A stretch of 64,000 bases of DNA from Acinetobacter bereziniae LMG 1003 = CIP 70.12. Its GTDB lineage: Bacteria > Pseudomonadota > Gammaproteobacteria > Pseudomonadales > Moraxellaceae. How positions within the stretch are numbered: position 1 is the first letter of the stretch; the number at the start of each line of letters is the position of its first letter. Positions 34,629 through 42,710 of the stretch are shown here, piece after piece. The position numbers and the translations under genes are program-made. The notes below the pieces were generated by a model. The model did not search any database, was not told the origin of the DNA, and was given only the letters and a program-made list of their open reading frames with translations. Where the stretch lies: NCBI RefSeq assembly GCF_000368925.1, contig NZ_KB849756.1, positions 633,429 to 697,428 on the forward strand, read 5' to 3'.

Positions 34629-35670
34629 GGCTTTGTTGCACAAACCTAGAGCCTATAAGGTTTATTCAGTCCTATAATTTCAAAATGAATAAACCTACTC
34701 CTAAAACTTATCGTACAACCAACTGGTCTTCCTATAATCGCGCTCTCATTAATCGGGGCAACATTTCCATTTGGTTTGATCCAAACACTCAGTGGTATGC
34801 ACAACCACAAAACAAGCAAGGTCGAAATCAAACTTACTCCGATACGGCTATTCAATGCTGTTTAATGATCAAATCTTTATTTAGACTCTCTTTACGCATG
34901 GTCACAGGTTTTGTTCAAAGTCTGATTAAACTTTGTGGATTAAATTGGACCGCACCAGATTACAGTACGCTTTGTCGAAGACAAAAACATATTGATATTG
35001 CGATTAGCTATCAAAAAAGTAGTGATGGGCTACATCTACTCGTCGACTCAACTGGCTTAAAGTTTCTAGGTGAAGGTGAGTGGAAACGTAAGAAACATGG
35101 ACCTGAATATCGTCGCCAATGGCGTAAGCTTCATATTGGCATCGATGCTGAAACCTTGCAAATACGTGCAGTACAGCTTACTACAAATAATGTGAGCGAT
35201 TCGCAAGTACTCGGTGATTTACTTGCTCAAATTCCCTTAGATGAACGAATTGATTCGGTCTATACCGATGGTGCTTATGACACGAAGCACTGCAGACAAG
35301 TCATTCTAGATCGAGATGCACATGCGCTCATTCCGCCAAGAAAAAATGCAAAACCATGGAAAGATCAGAAATTGAGATCTTTAGAGCGGAATGAGTTACT
35401 GAAAACAGTTAAACGTTTAGGAAGAACGCTTTGGAAAAAATGGTCTGGTTATCATCGTCGAAGTTTAGTTGAAACCAAGATGCATTGCATCAAACTATTA
35501 GGTGATAAATTAACAGCAAGGAGTTTTTCTAGTCAGGTGAATGAGATTCATGCACGCATAGCCGTATTGAACAAATTTACAGAATTAGGTCGTCCTCATA
35601 CCCAAGTTGTCACTTGAATTCTGTTCAAATGAGCAGAGTGTTATCTTTTAAATCTTTGTGCAACAAAGCC
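34629..35670 (+). mobile_element. Intact IS5-family (IS903-group) insertion sequence
   Basis: 1042 bp bounded by perfect 16-bp inverted repeats GGCTTTGTTGCACAAA at 34629-34644 and its complement at 35655-35670. The 9-bp target duplication GATGTGAAT is present on both sides (34620-34628 and 35671-35679). One full transposase gene lies inside. A perfect duplication and an open frame suggest a recent insertion. A decayed relative lies at 37995-38559. Confidence 0.93.
34685..35617 (+). CDS. IS5-family transposase (IS903 group)
   Basis: A 310-residue DDE transposase. Motifs: LLVDSTGLKFLGEGEW with the first Asp, VYTDGAYDTKHCRQVI with the second Asp, and the YREK-like region YHRRSLVETKMHCIKLLG containing the catalytic Glu. 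The frame extends upstream to 34583, but that would begin outside the element; the ATG at 34685 gives the usual N-terminus (MNKPTPKTYRTTNWSSYNRA). Confidence 0.93.
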   Translation: MNKPTPKTYRTTNWSSYNRALINRGNISIWFDPNTQWYAQPQNKQGRNQTYSDTAIQCCLMIKSLFRLSLRMVTGFVQSLIKLCGLNWTAPDYSTLCRRQKHIDIAISYQKSSDGLHLLVDSTGLKFLGEGEWKRKKHGPEYRRQWRKLHIGIDAETLQIRAVQLTTNNVSDSQVLGDLLAQIPLDERIDSVYTDGAYDTKHCRQVILDRDAHALIPPRKNAKPWKDQKLRSLERNELLKTVKRLGRTLWKKWSGYHRRSLVETKMHCIKLLGDKLTARSFSSQVNEIHARIAVLNKFTELGRPHTQVVT

Positions 35671-35734
35671 GATGTGAATTGTTAACTATTCTTATTTTGT
35701 ACTGCCAAATCTTTCATCATATATGATATTGGTA

Positions 35735-35757
35735 TAAAGCCTCGCAAAACGAGGCTA
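35735..35757 (-). terminator. Terminator of the small lipoprotein gene
   Basis: AGCCTCG and CGAGGCT around CAAAA; on the minus strand it is followed by TTTAT. It lies about 75 bp past the stop at 35833. Confidence 0.55.
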
Positions 35758-35832
35758 AATTCACCAAGAGTAACAACCTGTCAGTAATCCAATGTAATCT
35801 ACTTTGTTTGTTAAAATGAGCAGTATGAAGAT

Positions 35833-35958
35833 CTAACTGTCTTTATCTACCGAATGCGGTGTCGTGGTTTGATCTTGTTTTTGCGTATCCGAATCTCTTT
35901 TTTGACACGCAGTTAAGCCCAATAATAAAACTAAACTTACAATCGAAATGATTTTCAT
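35833..35958 (-). CDS. 41-residue lipoprotein
   Basis: A short frame, ATG at 35956-35958 and TAG at 35833-35835. MKIISIVSLVLLLGLTAC is a textbook lipoprotein signal with lipobox LTAC. The mature part is only about 24 residues, polar and Thr/Gln/Asp rich (QKRDSDTQKQDQTTTPHSVD). Similar tiny lipoproteins include entericidins and LptM-like proteins, but no clear match is seen. Downstream lies a terminator-like hairpin. Confidence 0.6.
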   Translation of the reverse strand: MKIISIVSLVLLLGLTACQKRDSDTQKQDQTTTPHSVDKDS

Positions 35959-36068
35959 ATCTAGCCCAATCTTGCTTAAAAATTAAACAATAGCAGAAAA
36001 TAATAACCAAATTGTTGAATTCATGAAACTCACAATTTTTTTACTGTGCTGAAAAAAATAATCGCCTA

Positions 36069-36329
36069 TCAGTTCCAGAAAACAGAAAATATTTTTTCTT
36101 TTCCTATCATTTTAAGCTTTACCTTGTATCCAGCTTTCTTAAATTCTTCACTTAATTTGTCTAGTTCATGAAGAGCGAAATCTTTTGCAAGACATTCGCT
36201 CACAAACAATTCGCCTTGATCTGCTTTTAATCTGATTTGCTTCTTCAAAAATCTTTTGAGTTGCTCAATTGAAAAATATTGTGATTGATTCTGGTGCATT
36301 CTCGTTTCAGTAATTGTAGGAGTAAACAT
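36069..36329 (-). CDS. Small hypothetical protein
   Basis: An 86-residue basic cytoplasmic protein with no signal peptide: MHQNQSQYFSIEQLKRFLKK, then ELFVSECLAKDFALHELDKL, SEEFKKAGYKVKLKMIGKEK. Helical in the centre with a short beta strand pair at the end. It could start at the second Met (11). Function unknown. It lies 300 bp downstream of the candidate small RNA, on the same strand. Confidence 0.5.
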   Translation of the reverse strand: MFTPTITETRMHQNQSQYFSIEQLKRFLKKQIRLKADQGELFVSECLAKDFALHELDKLSEEFKKAGYKVKLKMIGKEKIFSVFWN

Positions 36330-36652
36330 GGTAAAAATCTCATATTAATAAGCACAATCAATGATTATGAGGGATGCAACACCTAATTCAGTATAAATAA
36401 TGAAATTACAACAATCTTCAAAAATACATATTAAATCATTAATTTATATCAATTAATTATAAAAAACCATCAATCTTTTCATTTACTTTGTTTAAATTAA
36501 GTTATAAAAAATGCGACATTATTTGAAGATTTTTCCATTAAAAAATAAAAGAGATTACTTTCCTGCAAACAGGATGCATTCTAAATACTTAAATTTGATA
36601 GCACTTAATCTAGTTTAAAACTAGTCCCGCTTTTGATATGAGAATAGGCAGT

Positions 36653-36728
36653 TTAAATAAAGCCCAGCTTGAGGAGAATGCAAGCTGGGCGGTCTAGTAT
36701 GTCCTGTTTTATTCTATTTAATTCTTGC
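36653..36728 (-). ncRNA. Candidate Fur-controlled small RNA
   Basis: On the minus strand a promoter TTGCAT (36757-36762), 17 bases, TATAGT (36734-36739) is overlapped by a near-perfect Fur box. Transcription would begin near 36728 and meet, about 40 bases on, the hairpin GCCCAGCTTG, loop CATTCTCCT, CAAGCTGGGC (36662-36690), then TTTATTT. The result is a transcript of about 75 nt with no reading frame. The loop carries TCTCCT, complementary to a Shine-Dalgarno sequence, a known way for small RNAs to block translation. This layout is that of RyhB/PrrF-type iron-sparing RNAs, but sequence homology is not evident. Confidence 0.5.
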
Positions 36729-36760
36729 TAGAGACTATACTATTGACTCAACATAAATGC

Positions 36761-36775
36761 AAATGATTATCATTT
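36761..36775. promoter_or_regulatory. Fur box
   Basis: AAATGATTATCATTT is a perfect 7-1-7 inverted repeat and matches the core of the Fur consensus. It overlaps the -35 of the minus-strand promoter of the candidate small RNA. A plus-strand reading (TTGACT at 36743) would have no gene to serve. Elsewhere in 36330-36844 I see no gene. Confidence 0.72.
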
Positions 36776-36844
36776 AAAGTGAATAATTTAGATCGACCAC
36801 CTCAATTTTATAAACATAAGACATTGAATTAAATAAATATATCT

Positions 36845-37045
36845 CTATTGAATTGCTTTCATCATTTGTCTTTGTCTTCTAACCAATCCAAGAGTTTCTT
36901 TTCTTTTACGGATTTCTTCCTCGGTAAAAGGTAAATGATGAACTAAACTTTCTATAGGTAATACACTATTTTCAATCAAATAGCAGTCTTGATCCGTGGT
37001 CCAATTCGATAGAGGACTTTGGAGTTTTTTCTGTAATCTTTTCAT
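36845..37045 (-). CDS. Small hypothetical DNA-binding-like protein
   Basis: A 66-residue basic protein: SNWTTDQDCYLIENSVLPIE, SLVHHLPFTEEEIRKRKETL, GLVRRQRQMMKAI. The arrangement of a Trp-acidic first helix and later (T/S)EEEIRxR recalls SANT/Myb- or GcrA-like helix-turn-helix proteins, but it is too short for a firm call. No operon partner. Function unknown. Confidence 0.5.
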   Translation of the reverse strand: MKRLQKKLQSPLSNWTTDQDCYLIENSVLPIESLVHHLPFTEEEIRKRKETLGLVRRQRQMMKAIQ

Positions 37046-37283
37046 GGTTCAATTTTAATATATATGACGGCTATAGAAAAGCTCATCATTTGATAATCTT
37101 TCTTGACCATCAGCGTGATATTGATTCAAATACCCCCTCTCGATTATGGTTCTTTTCTTTATCAAAAAATTATAAATTTTCCAAGTTAATCTTTAACTCA
37201 ACAATGCAAAAATATTTGAATAATTAAGAAGCCAAAGCAAGCCATAAGATAATTTCAATCAAAACAAAGGTACATGGAACATT

Positions 37284-37505
37284 TTAGAGTGTTATTCGAT
37301 AAAGCTTGTTTAATCCAATATAGAAAGATCGTCCATCGAGATTAAAATTACACTTCTGTCCTGTTTCGAGTTGAATTTGCTTGCCTACTTCAACCCAAGA
37401 AATGCCGCCAACATTATTTTGTTTACGCTTCAGTGGAATAATTCTGACTTGAATTTGATCTCCATTGACTGCTTTAGCAATCGTCCATCCATTTATTAAT
37501 TTCAT
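37284..37505 (-). CDS. Small hypothetical protein
   Basis: A 73-residue, probably all-beta, basic protein (MKLINGWTIAKAVNGDQIQV, RIIPLKRKQNNVGGISWVEV, FNLDGRSFYIGLNKLYRITL). No signal peptide or membrane helix. Its ATG has no strong ribosome binding site (TGAGT about 8 bases before). 37506-37831 upstream contains no gene that I can see. Function unknown. Confidence 0.5.
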   Translation of the reverse strand: MKLINGWTIAKAVNGDQIQVRIIPLKRKQNNVGGISWVEVGKQIQLETGQKCNFNLDGRSFYIGLNKLYRITL

Positions 37506-37831
37506 TTTTTACTCATTTCATTGAGGTTTTGTAAAACAGTTCAGTCATTCACTATTTGAGAGAGATATTTTAAAATCCAATTGTGAGAGGCAATTGCGCC
37601 TAAAATTAAACTTCCAATTTTTACATCAGCATATTTATAGGGAATACATATATGAGTTGGAACATAGCCAACCCTGATTTAAATTCTAATCAATAGAAAA
37701 ATATATTTTTCAATACTTTAACCAAAATAACTTATCCGATATTCTAAACTAATTACTAATAAGTACGGCATTGAATAAAAAAAACCTAGAAAGCATAGAG
37801 CTAACTAGGCTATAAACTTTAAATTTTTCAT

Positions 37832-37908
<77 letters not shown>

Positions 37909-37994
37909 GCAATGAGTGACAGTTATACGCTGAATAGAACAGTAACACAATGTTTATTTTTTAGTTATGTTAAAAAATATAATTTCCGCCTATC

Positions 37995-38559
37995 GGCTTT
38001 GTTACACAAACATAAAAAAGCCAATTTTTCTTAGGTTGACCGAATTTAAGATACAATCTGGGTATGTGGTTGACCTAATTCAGTAAGTTTATTGAATACG
38101 GCAATACATCCATGAACCTCATTGACCTGACTTTCGAAGTTCCTTGCATGCAATTTATCGCCTAATAATTTGATGCAGTGCATCTTGGTCTCAACCAAAC
38201 TTCTGCAATAATACCCTGCCTATTTCTTCCATATTGTTCTGCCTAGACGTTTTACTGTATCAAATAGTGCATTACGTTCAATTGAACTCGCTCGTTTATC
38301 TTTCCAAGGCTTGGTATTTTTCCTGGGTGGAATTATCGAAGCTGCATCTGAATAGGTTGGAGTGCGCCATTGTTTGCCATTTTCCTTAGCGTACTATTAG
38401 GTATTTGGATCAAACCAAATGATGAAATCACCACGACTAATTAGAGCTTGGTTGTACGATGACCAATTCTTAGTACGATAGATTTTCGGGGATAGACTTC
38501 TTTATTCAAAAATTATATTAATAAAGAAGCCTTTAAGAACAAGTTTGTGCAACAAAGCC
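37995..38559 (-). mobile_element. Decayed IS903-group element, internally deleted
   Basis: 565 bp between GGCTTTGTTACACAAA (37995-38010) and TTTGTGCAACAAAGCC (38544-38559), the same terminal repeats as the intact element at 34629. On the minus strand it keeps pieces of the transposase end (about 38060-38180), the KDKR-type middle and the start region, with stops and deletions. No target duplication is visible. It cannot make a transposase but might be mobilised by the intact copy. Confidence 0.85.
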
Positions 38560-38564
38560 TTTTT

Positions 38565-39155
38565 TTAAGTATAAGAGCGTAAACAAATTAAGTGATATTC
38601 GTTTTCAAACTCTAATTCAGCCCTTTTCATACTCTCAGGTGTACTATATCGTGTCCTTCCATATGCTAGTTTGATCATATTCTCAATTAAACTTCTGATT
38701 TGAGGTTCTGAATTTGGTAATAATGCATCAAATTGATCACTCATTGAATGACCACGTTGTCTGTTATGCATTACCGTTCTTGCCGTCAATGATGCAGATC
38801 TACAAATATCTTTCCACTCTTGTTCACTATATCGATTTGGAATCGACTCGTTTTCAGTTTGTTTACTCATATCATGATAACTTTCATTTGAAGAGTACTG
38901 TTGAGTTTCATATATGTTGGCTTCTTGTCTTTCTTTCACCGATTTTTCAAGCGCTTTTGCTTTTATTCTCGCTTCTGATTCTCGTTGAGCTTGAACTTCA
39001 TCTATCTTATTCTGCATAAGTCTTGTATTTTGCTGAATTTCAGCCATCTTTAATCGCACCATGTCTTCCTTGTTGTTTTTATTGATGAAATATCCGATTG
39101 ACAACACGATAATAATGAGCGCACCTGCAATATATTTCACAATCTGTGCCCTCAC
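38565..39155 (-). CDS. Membrane-anchored member of the uncharacterised paralogous family
   Basis: A 196-residue protein: one N-terminal membrane helix (VKYIAGALIIIVLSIGYFI), a coiled-coil-like segment (about 35-85, MAEIQQNTRLMQNKIDEVQA), and a C-terminal domain (about 110-196) with WKDICRSASLTARTVMHNRQ, RGHSM, and a final EYHLICLRSY. The AxxVMxxRQxGxSM pattern and the late Cys match the genes at 18349 and 40076. The first start is GTG at 39155; a second GTG at 39140 has GAGG 9 bases before it. Function unknown; an envelope role is likely. Confidence 0.6.
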   Translation of the reverse strand: MRAQIVKYIAGALIIIVLSIGYFINKNNKEDMVRLKMAEIQQNTRLMQNKIDEVQAQRESEARIKAKALEKSVKERQEANIYETQQYSSNESYHDMSKQTENESIPNRYSEQEWKDICRSASLTARTVMHNRQRGHSMSDQFDALLPNSEPQIRSLIENMIKLAYGRTRYSTPESMKRAELEFENEYHLICLRSYT

Positions 39156-39259
39156 ATGGTCATAGAAAACGTACGATTCAACAATTGGTGACCTCGTCCC
39201 AAATCGGCAAATGAAACAAAGCTCAGCACAATAGTTAATTCAAATGTGATTTTTTTCAT
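39152..39259 (-). CDS. 35-residue secreted peptide frame
   Basis: ATG at 39257-39259, TGA overlapping the GTG start of the next gene (ATGTGAGGG). The product MKKITFELTIVLSFVSFA looks like a signal peptide, followed by only 17 residues. It may be the remnant of a longer gene, since the paralogue at 18349 also begins KKITLIFVFFASIS. The ribosome binding site is weak. Low confidence that it is functional. 39260-39585 contains no other gene. Confidence 0.3.
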   Translation of the reverse strand: MKKITFELTIVLSFVSFADLGRGHQLLNRTFSMTM

Positions 39260-39585
39260 ATCATGACCACTTATTATAAAGTGCGCTCAATGTAACAAAG
39301 TGTAAAGAAAAAATGAATATTTATTCGACTAAATATGTGTAAAACTATTAACACTTTATTTAAATGAGTTTTCATCTAAAGTACATCGGAAATTAAATTT
39401 TCATTAATTTAAATCTTTTAAAATAAAAACCATTTTGATTGAGTCAGTCATGTGATACGCCCATTTTTAATTGATTTAAAAAAATGATCTTAGAAAGTGT
39501 TTAGGGCAAATTGCTAATTTTTTCTTCATTGTAAGCTAAAACGACATTTGGCATTATTGATTCCATCTTTTAACAGTGAATTTGT

Positions 39586-39987
39586 ATGCAAATTTCTAAA
39601 ATAAGACACTTTATATTGATAATGTTGTGTACAACCGCAAGTAACTTTGTTTACGGCTGTGAACCTGCAACACCTGATTGGGCAATGCTTTTTCAAGCTG
39701 CTGATAAAAACAAAAATAAACTTCTTGAAAAAAATGAGTGGGTTGCACTAAATCTATTAAAAGAGCCAATGCCATGGGTAGATCCACCATCAAAAAAAGA
39801 CCCCAATCGGTTAAGTATATTCGAGAAATTAGATGATGATAAAAATGGGAAACTCAGTAAAAATGAGTTTGCTGAAGGTGTCTATAGTTACTATTTTACA
39901 AATCCATGTGCGGAATTAGAATATCGAGAGCAAATTAAACCAGATTCTACATGGCAAAAATTTATGAATATTTTATTTAAAAACTAA
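39586..39987 (+). CDS. Secreted EF-hand protein
   Basis: A 133-residue protein with a signal peptide (ISKIRHFILIMLCTTASNFV, cleavage before CEPATP) and two EF-hand calcium-binding loops: DKNKNKLLEKNEW (about 41-53) and DDDKNGKLSKNEF (about 85-97). The second loop matches the DxDxDG pattern well; the first has N for G at position 6. A second Cys near 107 may pair with the Cys after the signal peptide. It should bind calcium in the periplasm; its partner is unknown. Confidence 0.7.
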   Translation: MQISKIRHFILIMLCTTASNFVYGCEPATPDWAMLFQAADKNKNKLLEKNEWVALNLLKEPMPWVDPPSKKDPNRLSIFEKLDDDKNGKLSKNEFAEGVYSYYFTNPCAELEYREQIKPDSTWQKFMNILFKN

Positions 39988-40075
39988 CCACTATTGAATA
40001 GTCTTCTTACGAGAGTATAAAAACTGGACTGTGATAACTCGGCTTTAATATTTGAATTTTTAAAAGTATATAAAA

Positions 40076-40404
40076 TTATTCATTATTATTTGGGTTTTGT
40101 TGCATACATTCTTGCTCGATGTCATTCATAAAATTCGACGTGATAACCATTTTACCCATTACACTCGAATTAATCGGCTCTTTATAAGCTTTTTGAATTA
40201 GTTTGTTAATTTCATTTTTATTGTATTTTTCGTCTACAGAAAGGAGCTTATTTTGAAGATCACTTATCTTTCTTCCATCCTGTCTGAACCCCATAATTGA
40301 AAATGCTCTATTTGCTAGTACGAAGTAATGACCACCTTCATCGTTCTGAAGAATATCTTCGAGTTCATTCGTTTAATTTTCAGCAAATGCTTTGGATGAA
40401 ACCA
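40076..40404 (-). pseudogene. Third member of the paralogous family, disrupted by IS
   Basis: On the minus strand the frame reads VSSKAFAEN, stop (TAA), TNELEDILQN, DEGGHYFVLANRAFSIMGFR, QDGRKISDLQNKL and so on to QECMQQNPNNNE. The AxxxMxxRQxG motif and late Cys identify the family of 18349 and 38565. VSSKAFA looks like the end of a signal peptide; its start is missing because the IS5-type element begins at 40405. An ATG-initiated 72-codon piece (40294) could still be translated but lacks the signal. Confidence 0.6.
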
Positions 40405-41261
40405 GGGTCTGTTGACATTTAGGGTTCATAATTTAACCTACAAGGGGAGCCATAAAAATATACAAGCTAATGCAACAGAACTTTCATAGTTCCGTTTTAA
40501 CTTGTCGTATCGAGTGGCTATCCCTCTAAATTGCTTTAACCTACAAAACATATTTTCTACTAAGTGCCTGATTTTATATAAATACCAATCCATATGGTCA
40601 TTGTTTGATTGGCTATTGGTTTTTTTAGGTATATTCGCTTTTGTTCCAGTTGCTCTAATCTGCTGTCTTAATGGCTCTGAATCGTAGCCTTTATCTGCAC
40701 ATACAATCTCTGCCTCATTTAAATCGAGTTTTGAAATTAAATCAGGTGCGACCTTAACATCATGTGTCGTTCCATCAGTAATAATGAAATCAATAGGATT
40801 CCCATTTGAATCTACAACTAAATGTATTTTGGAGGAGTTTCCTCCAGCACTTTTAGAGATTGCCTGATCAGCGATACCCGCTGAATGTTGATGAGCGCGA
40901 ATATGAGAACCATCGATGAACAGCCATTCCATATCTGTATTCAGCGATAATAATTTAAATATAGTGAGTAACTTACCACTGCTAGACCAACGATTAAAAC
41001 GTTTAAAAATAGAGTTCGGTTGTCCAAAGCAAGTGGGTATGTCACGCCAAGGACACCCAGTTCTAATCCTATAAAGAATCGCTTCAATAAAATTTCTTAA
41101 ATTTGAGTTGAGATGAATGGATAAATTACGCAAAATAGCTTTCAACTTTTGCCAGTGTTGATCTGTTAACATGGTACGAGGCATAGCGAATAGTAGAATT
41201 GGGTTTGGCGATTTAATTTTACTACTTCGCTATTTTTTAATCTAAAAGTGTCAACACGCCC
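40405..41261 (-). mobile_element. IS5-family (IS427-like group) insertion sequence
   Basis: About 857 bp bounded by imperfect inverted repeats: GGGTCTGTTGACATTTAG on the left and, on the right, the complement of GGGCGTGTTGACACTTTTAG. It carries one intact transposase gene. CA on both outer flanks may be a 2-bp target duplication. It has inserted in the paralogous family gene. Confidence 0.82.
40438..41184 (-). CDS. IS5-family transposase (single frame)
   Basis: A 248-residue DDE transposase. N-terminal DUF4096-like part (LTDQHWQKLKAIL, YRIRTGCPWRDIPTCFG), then LFIDGSHIRAHQHSAG with the first Asp, CADKGYDSEPLRQQI with the second, and IRHLVENMFCRLKQFRGIAT with the catalytic Glu. Here the frame is continuous, whereas many relatives need a frameshift. 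Intact and probably active. Confidence 0.92.
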   Translation of the reverse strand: MPRTMLTDQHWQKLKAILRNLSIHLNSNLRNFIEAILYRIRTGCPWRDIPTCFGQPNSIFKRFNRWSSSGKLLTIFKLLSLNTDMEWLFIDGSHIRAHQHSAGIADQAISKSAGGNSSKIHLVVDSNGNPIDFIITDGTTHDVKVAPDLISKLDLNEAEIVCADKGYDSEPLRQQIRATGTKANIPKKTNSQSNNDHMDWYLYKIRHLVENMFCRLKQFRGIATRYDKLKRNYESSVALACIFLWLPL

Positions 41262-41420
41262 CAATATAAACAACAATAAAAGCAATCTCAATTAGTGGTG
41301 GAACAGCAGTGTCAGCAGTAGCCGTATTAATCCAATTTGGGCAAAGTTTGAGTTCAGTAATTTTAAGAGGCGAGGAATAACCACCTTGCGGAGTTGTAAG
41401 CCTGAGATTTGCACAGGCAA
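41262..41420 (-). other. Non-repeat flank of the IS, possible severed gene start
   Basis: The minus-strand frame here ends LIEIAFIVVYI right at the IS edge. If the IS is removed the sequence continues VSSKAFAEN of the paralogous-family remnant, giving a plausible hydrophobic signal-peptide core. No proper ATG or ribosome binding site precedes it, so the original start may be lost. The rest (NLRLTTPQGGYSSPLK) is unrecognised. Confidence 0.3.
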
Positions 41421-41444
41421 TAAAAAAACCGCCTTTCAGCGGCA
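41421..41444 (-). terminator. Terminator of the secreted protein gene at 41460
   Basis: Minus strand GCCGC, loop, GGCGG and seven T. It lies 16 bp after the stop. Confidence 0.75.
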
Positions 41445-41459
41445 TTCTGTAATTTGAGA

Positions 41460-41837
41460 TTAAATGCATTTATTTTCTGGATTGTTTATTTTTTCATTTA
41501 AATATTTTAAATTGTCTAGCCACTCATCTTTACTAGCATTAATAAAAAATGATTTCTCTTTTGCAGATTCATACTCTTTAAAGTTGTTTAAAATATGTAA
41601 ATCAAAATCCCTTTCTGCTTTCCATGTTAAACAGTCTCTAGCGGCTTGAATTTTAATTTTATCTTCAACCTTGGTAACCATGTTCCCGTCAGGATACCTG
41701 TAAACATCATTACTATTAGTTTGAGCCTCAATAAACTTAGTTTGCAACCTGTAGTATTCATCTTCAAATGGCTGAGCTACCCCCGCAAAACTGTTAGTCA
41801 CAAATAAAAATCCTAAAAAATAAATTATTAATTTCAT
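41460..41837 (-). CDS. Secreted hypothetical protein
   Basis: A 125-residue protein with signal peptide MKLIIYFLGFLFVTNSFAG. The mature part is helical and charged (FEDEYYRLQTKFIEAQTNSN, DKIKIQAARDCLTWKAERDF) with two cysteines (DCLTW and a C-terminal NKCI) that may pair. It may be phage or accessory in origin, as decayed phage DNA lies just upstream. No family recognised. Confidence 0.55.
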   Translation of the reverse strand: MKLIIYFLGFLFVTNSFAGVAQPFEDEYYRLQTKFIEAQTNSNDVYRYPDGNMVTKVEDKIKIQAARDCLTWKAERDFDLHILNNFKEYESAKEKSFFINASKDEWLDNLKYLNEKINNPENKCI

Positions 41838-41969
41838 TTAAGTTTTTTCCATTATTTAAAAAATTAGCAACATTATACTGAAAACCCTAAATTCTTAAAT
41901 GTCTTCTCATCAATTTCTTTTAACTGCTTCAGTGTATATTTCTAGTCAGTTAATGGATTAATCAATCTC

Positions 41970-42307
41970 TCAATTAGATATTTGTCAGTTTTATATAATT
42001 TATATCAAGTCTTGCCAATTCACCTGCAACTGGCAAAGTATATTCACCATTTTTCTACAAAAAAGAAAAAGAATTTCCAATCTAATATTACTAAAGTTCT
42101 ACCTTGTAATTGAAGCTTTTCAGCTTCTTGGCAATAATCATAAAAATAGCCCGTCTAACCCTCAGCTGTTGATTCAAGTGTGATTTTTTCATCAACACTC
42201 ACAGCTTCAAAAGCACCAGTGACAATTTCACGCGCATTATCTGGATTTTTTGCACAAATTTTACCAAACTCTGAAATAGGCAGGCGTTTTAAAGTACTGC
42301 CATGAAA
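41970..42307 (-). pseudogene. Phage terminase large subunit fragment
   Basis: One minus-strand frame reads FHGSTLKRLPISEFGKICAK, NPDNAREIVTGAFEAVSVDE, KITLESTAEG, stop, TGYFYDYCQEAEKLQLQGRT, then LDWKFFFFFVEKW, stop; a shifted frame goes on with GEYTLPVAGELARLD. ESTAEG followed by GYFYDYC and WKFFFF is the middle of a phage terminase large subunit, the DNA-packaging motor. An in-frame stop, a frameshift and missing ends show it is dead. It marks a vanished prophage. Confidence 0.7.
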
Positions 42308-42391
42308 GAGAAATCCTTACCAAGTGAACATGAATTTAAGTTTTGCTGCTTTTGTGATGGTGAATTGATAGAAGAAAAGGAGGAAGGTTGA
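42302..42391 (+). CDS. 29-residue phage-like small frame
   Basis: ATG at 42302, TGA overlapping the next ATG (TGATG at 42389). The product MKEKSLPSEHEFKFCCFCDG ends ELIEEKEEG and has a CCFC cluster that could bind metal. Tight overlap with the next frame is typical of phage gene packing. Function unknown; low confidence. Confidence 0.35.
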   Translation: MKEKSLPSEHEFKFCCFCDGELIEEKEEG

Positions 42392-42594
42392 TGGAAATTG
42401 ATCGTCATGTCCGAGCTAATGTTATTATGGATTACTTAGAATAAGGTAGCAAAAAGTTCTACTCTGAAATTAACAAAGGAAATATCAAACGGTCCAATCG
42501 AATTTTGGAAAAAAATGTGTTCTGGTATGAGTCCTATGTAAAGCAAAAAGTGGAAGAATTTAAACAAGAATCTGATATTATAGCCTGCACCTAG
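42391..42594 (+). pseudogene. Phage-like small gene with internal stop
   Basis: A strong AGGAGG lies 7 bases before ATG 42391. The frame reads MEIDRHVRANVIMDYLE, stop, then continues GSKKFYSEINKGNIKRSNRI, LEKNVFWYESYVKQKVEEFK and ends at TAG 42594. A single TAA codon splits an otherwise coherent 67-codon gene. Family not recognised; likely accessory-phage in origin. Confidence 0.45.
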
Positions 42595-42607
42595 CAGGCT
42601 TTTTTTA
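42582..42607 (+). terminator. Intrinsic terminator before trpG
   Basis: AGCCTGC, loop ACCTA, GCAGGCT and six to seven T. It closes the phage-like remnant and separates it from trpG. Confidence 0.88.
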
Positions 42608-42710
42608 TTTTGTGCTGTGACTAGGTACTTTTGCCAAAACGGGTAACCTAACGGGTATCCAAAATCACCAAACAAAATAAATTGATAAATTTCTATAGGT
42701 TAGTATCAAT

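Noticed and set aside
36681..36733. Possible 17-codon peptide on the plus strand (GAGGAG close to ATG) in the small-RNA region
   Set aside because: The spacing of one base between AGGAG and ATG is too short and the sequence lies within the hairpin; the minus-strand RNA reading fits all signals better.
42436..42675. 79-codon minus-strand frame upstream of trpG
   Set aside because: It runs through the intrinsic terminator and opposite the phage-like frame, with no ribosome binding site.
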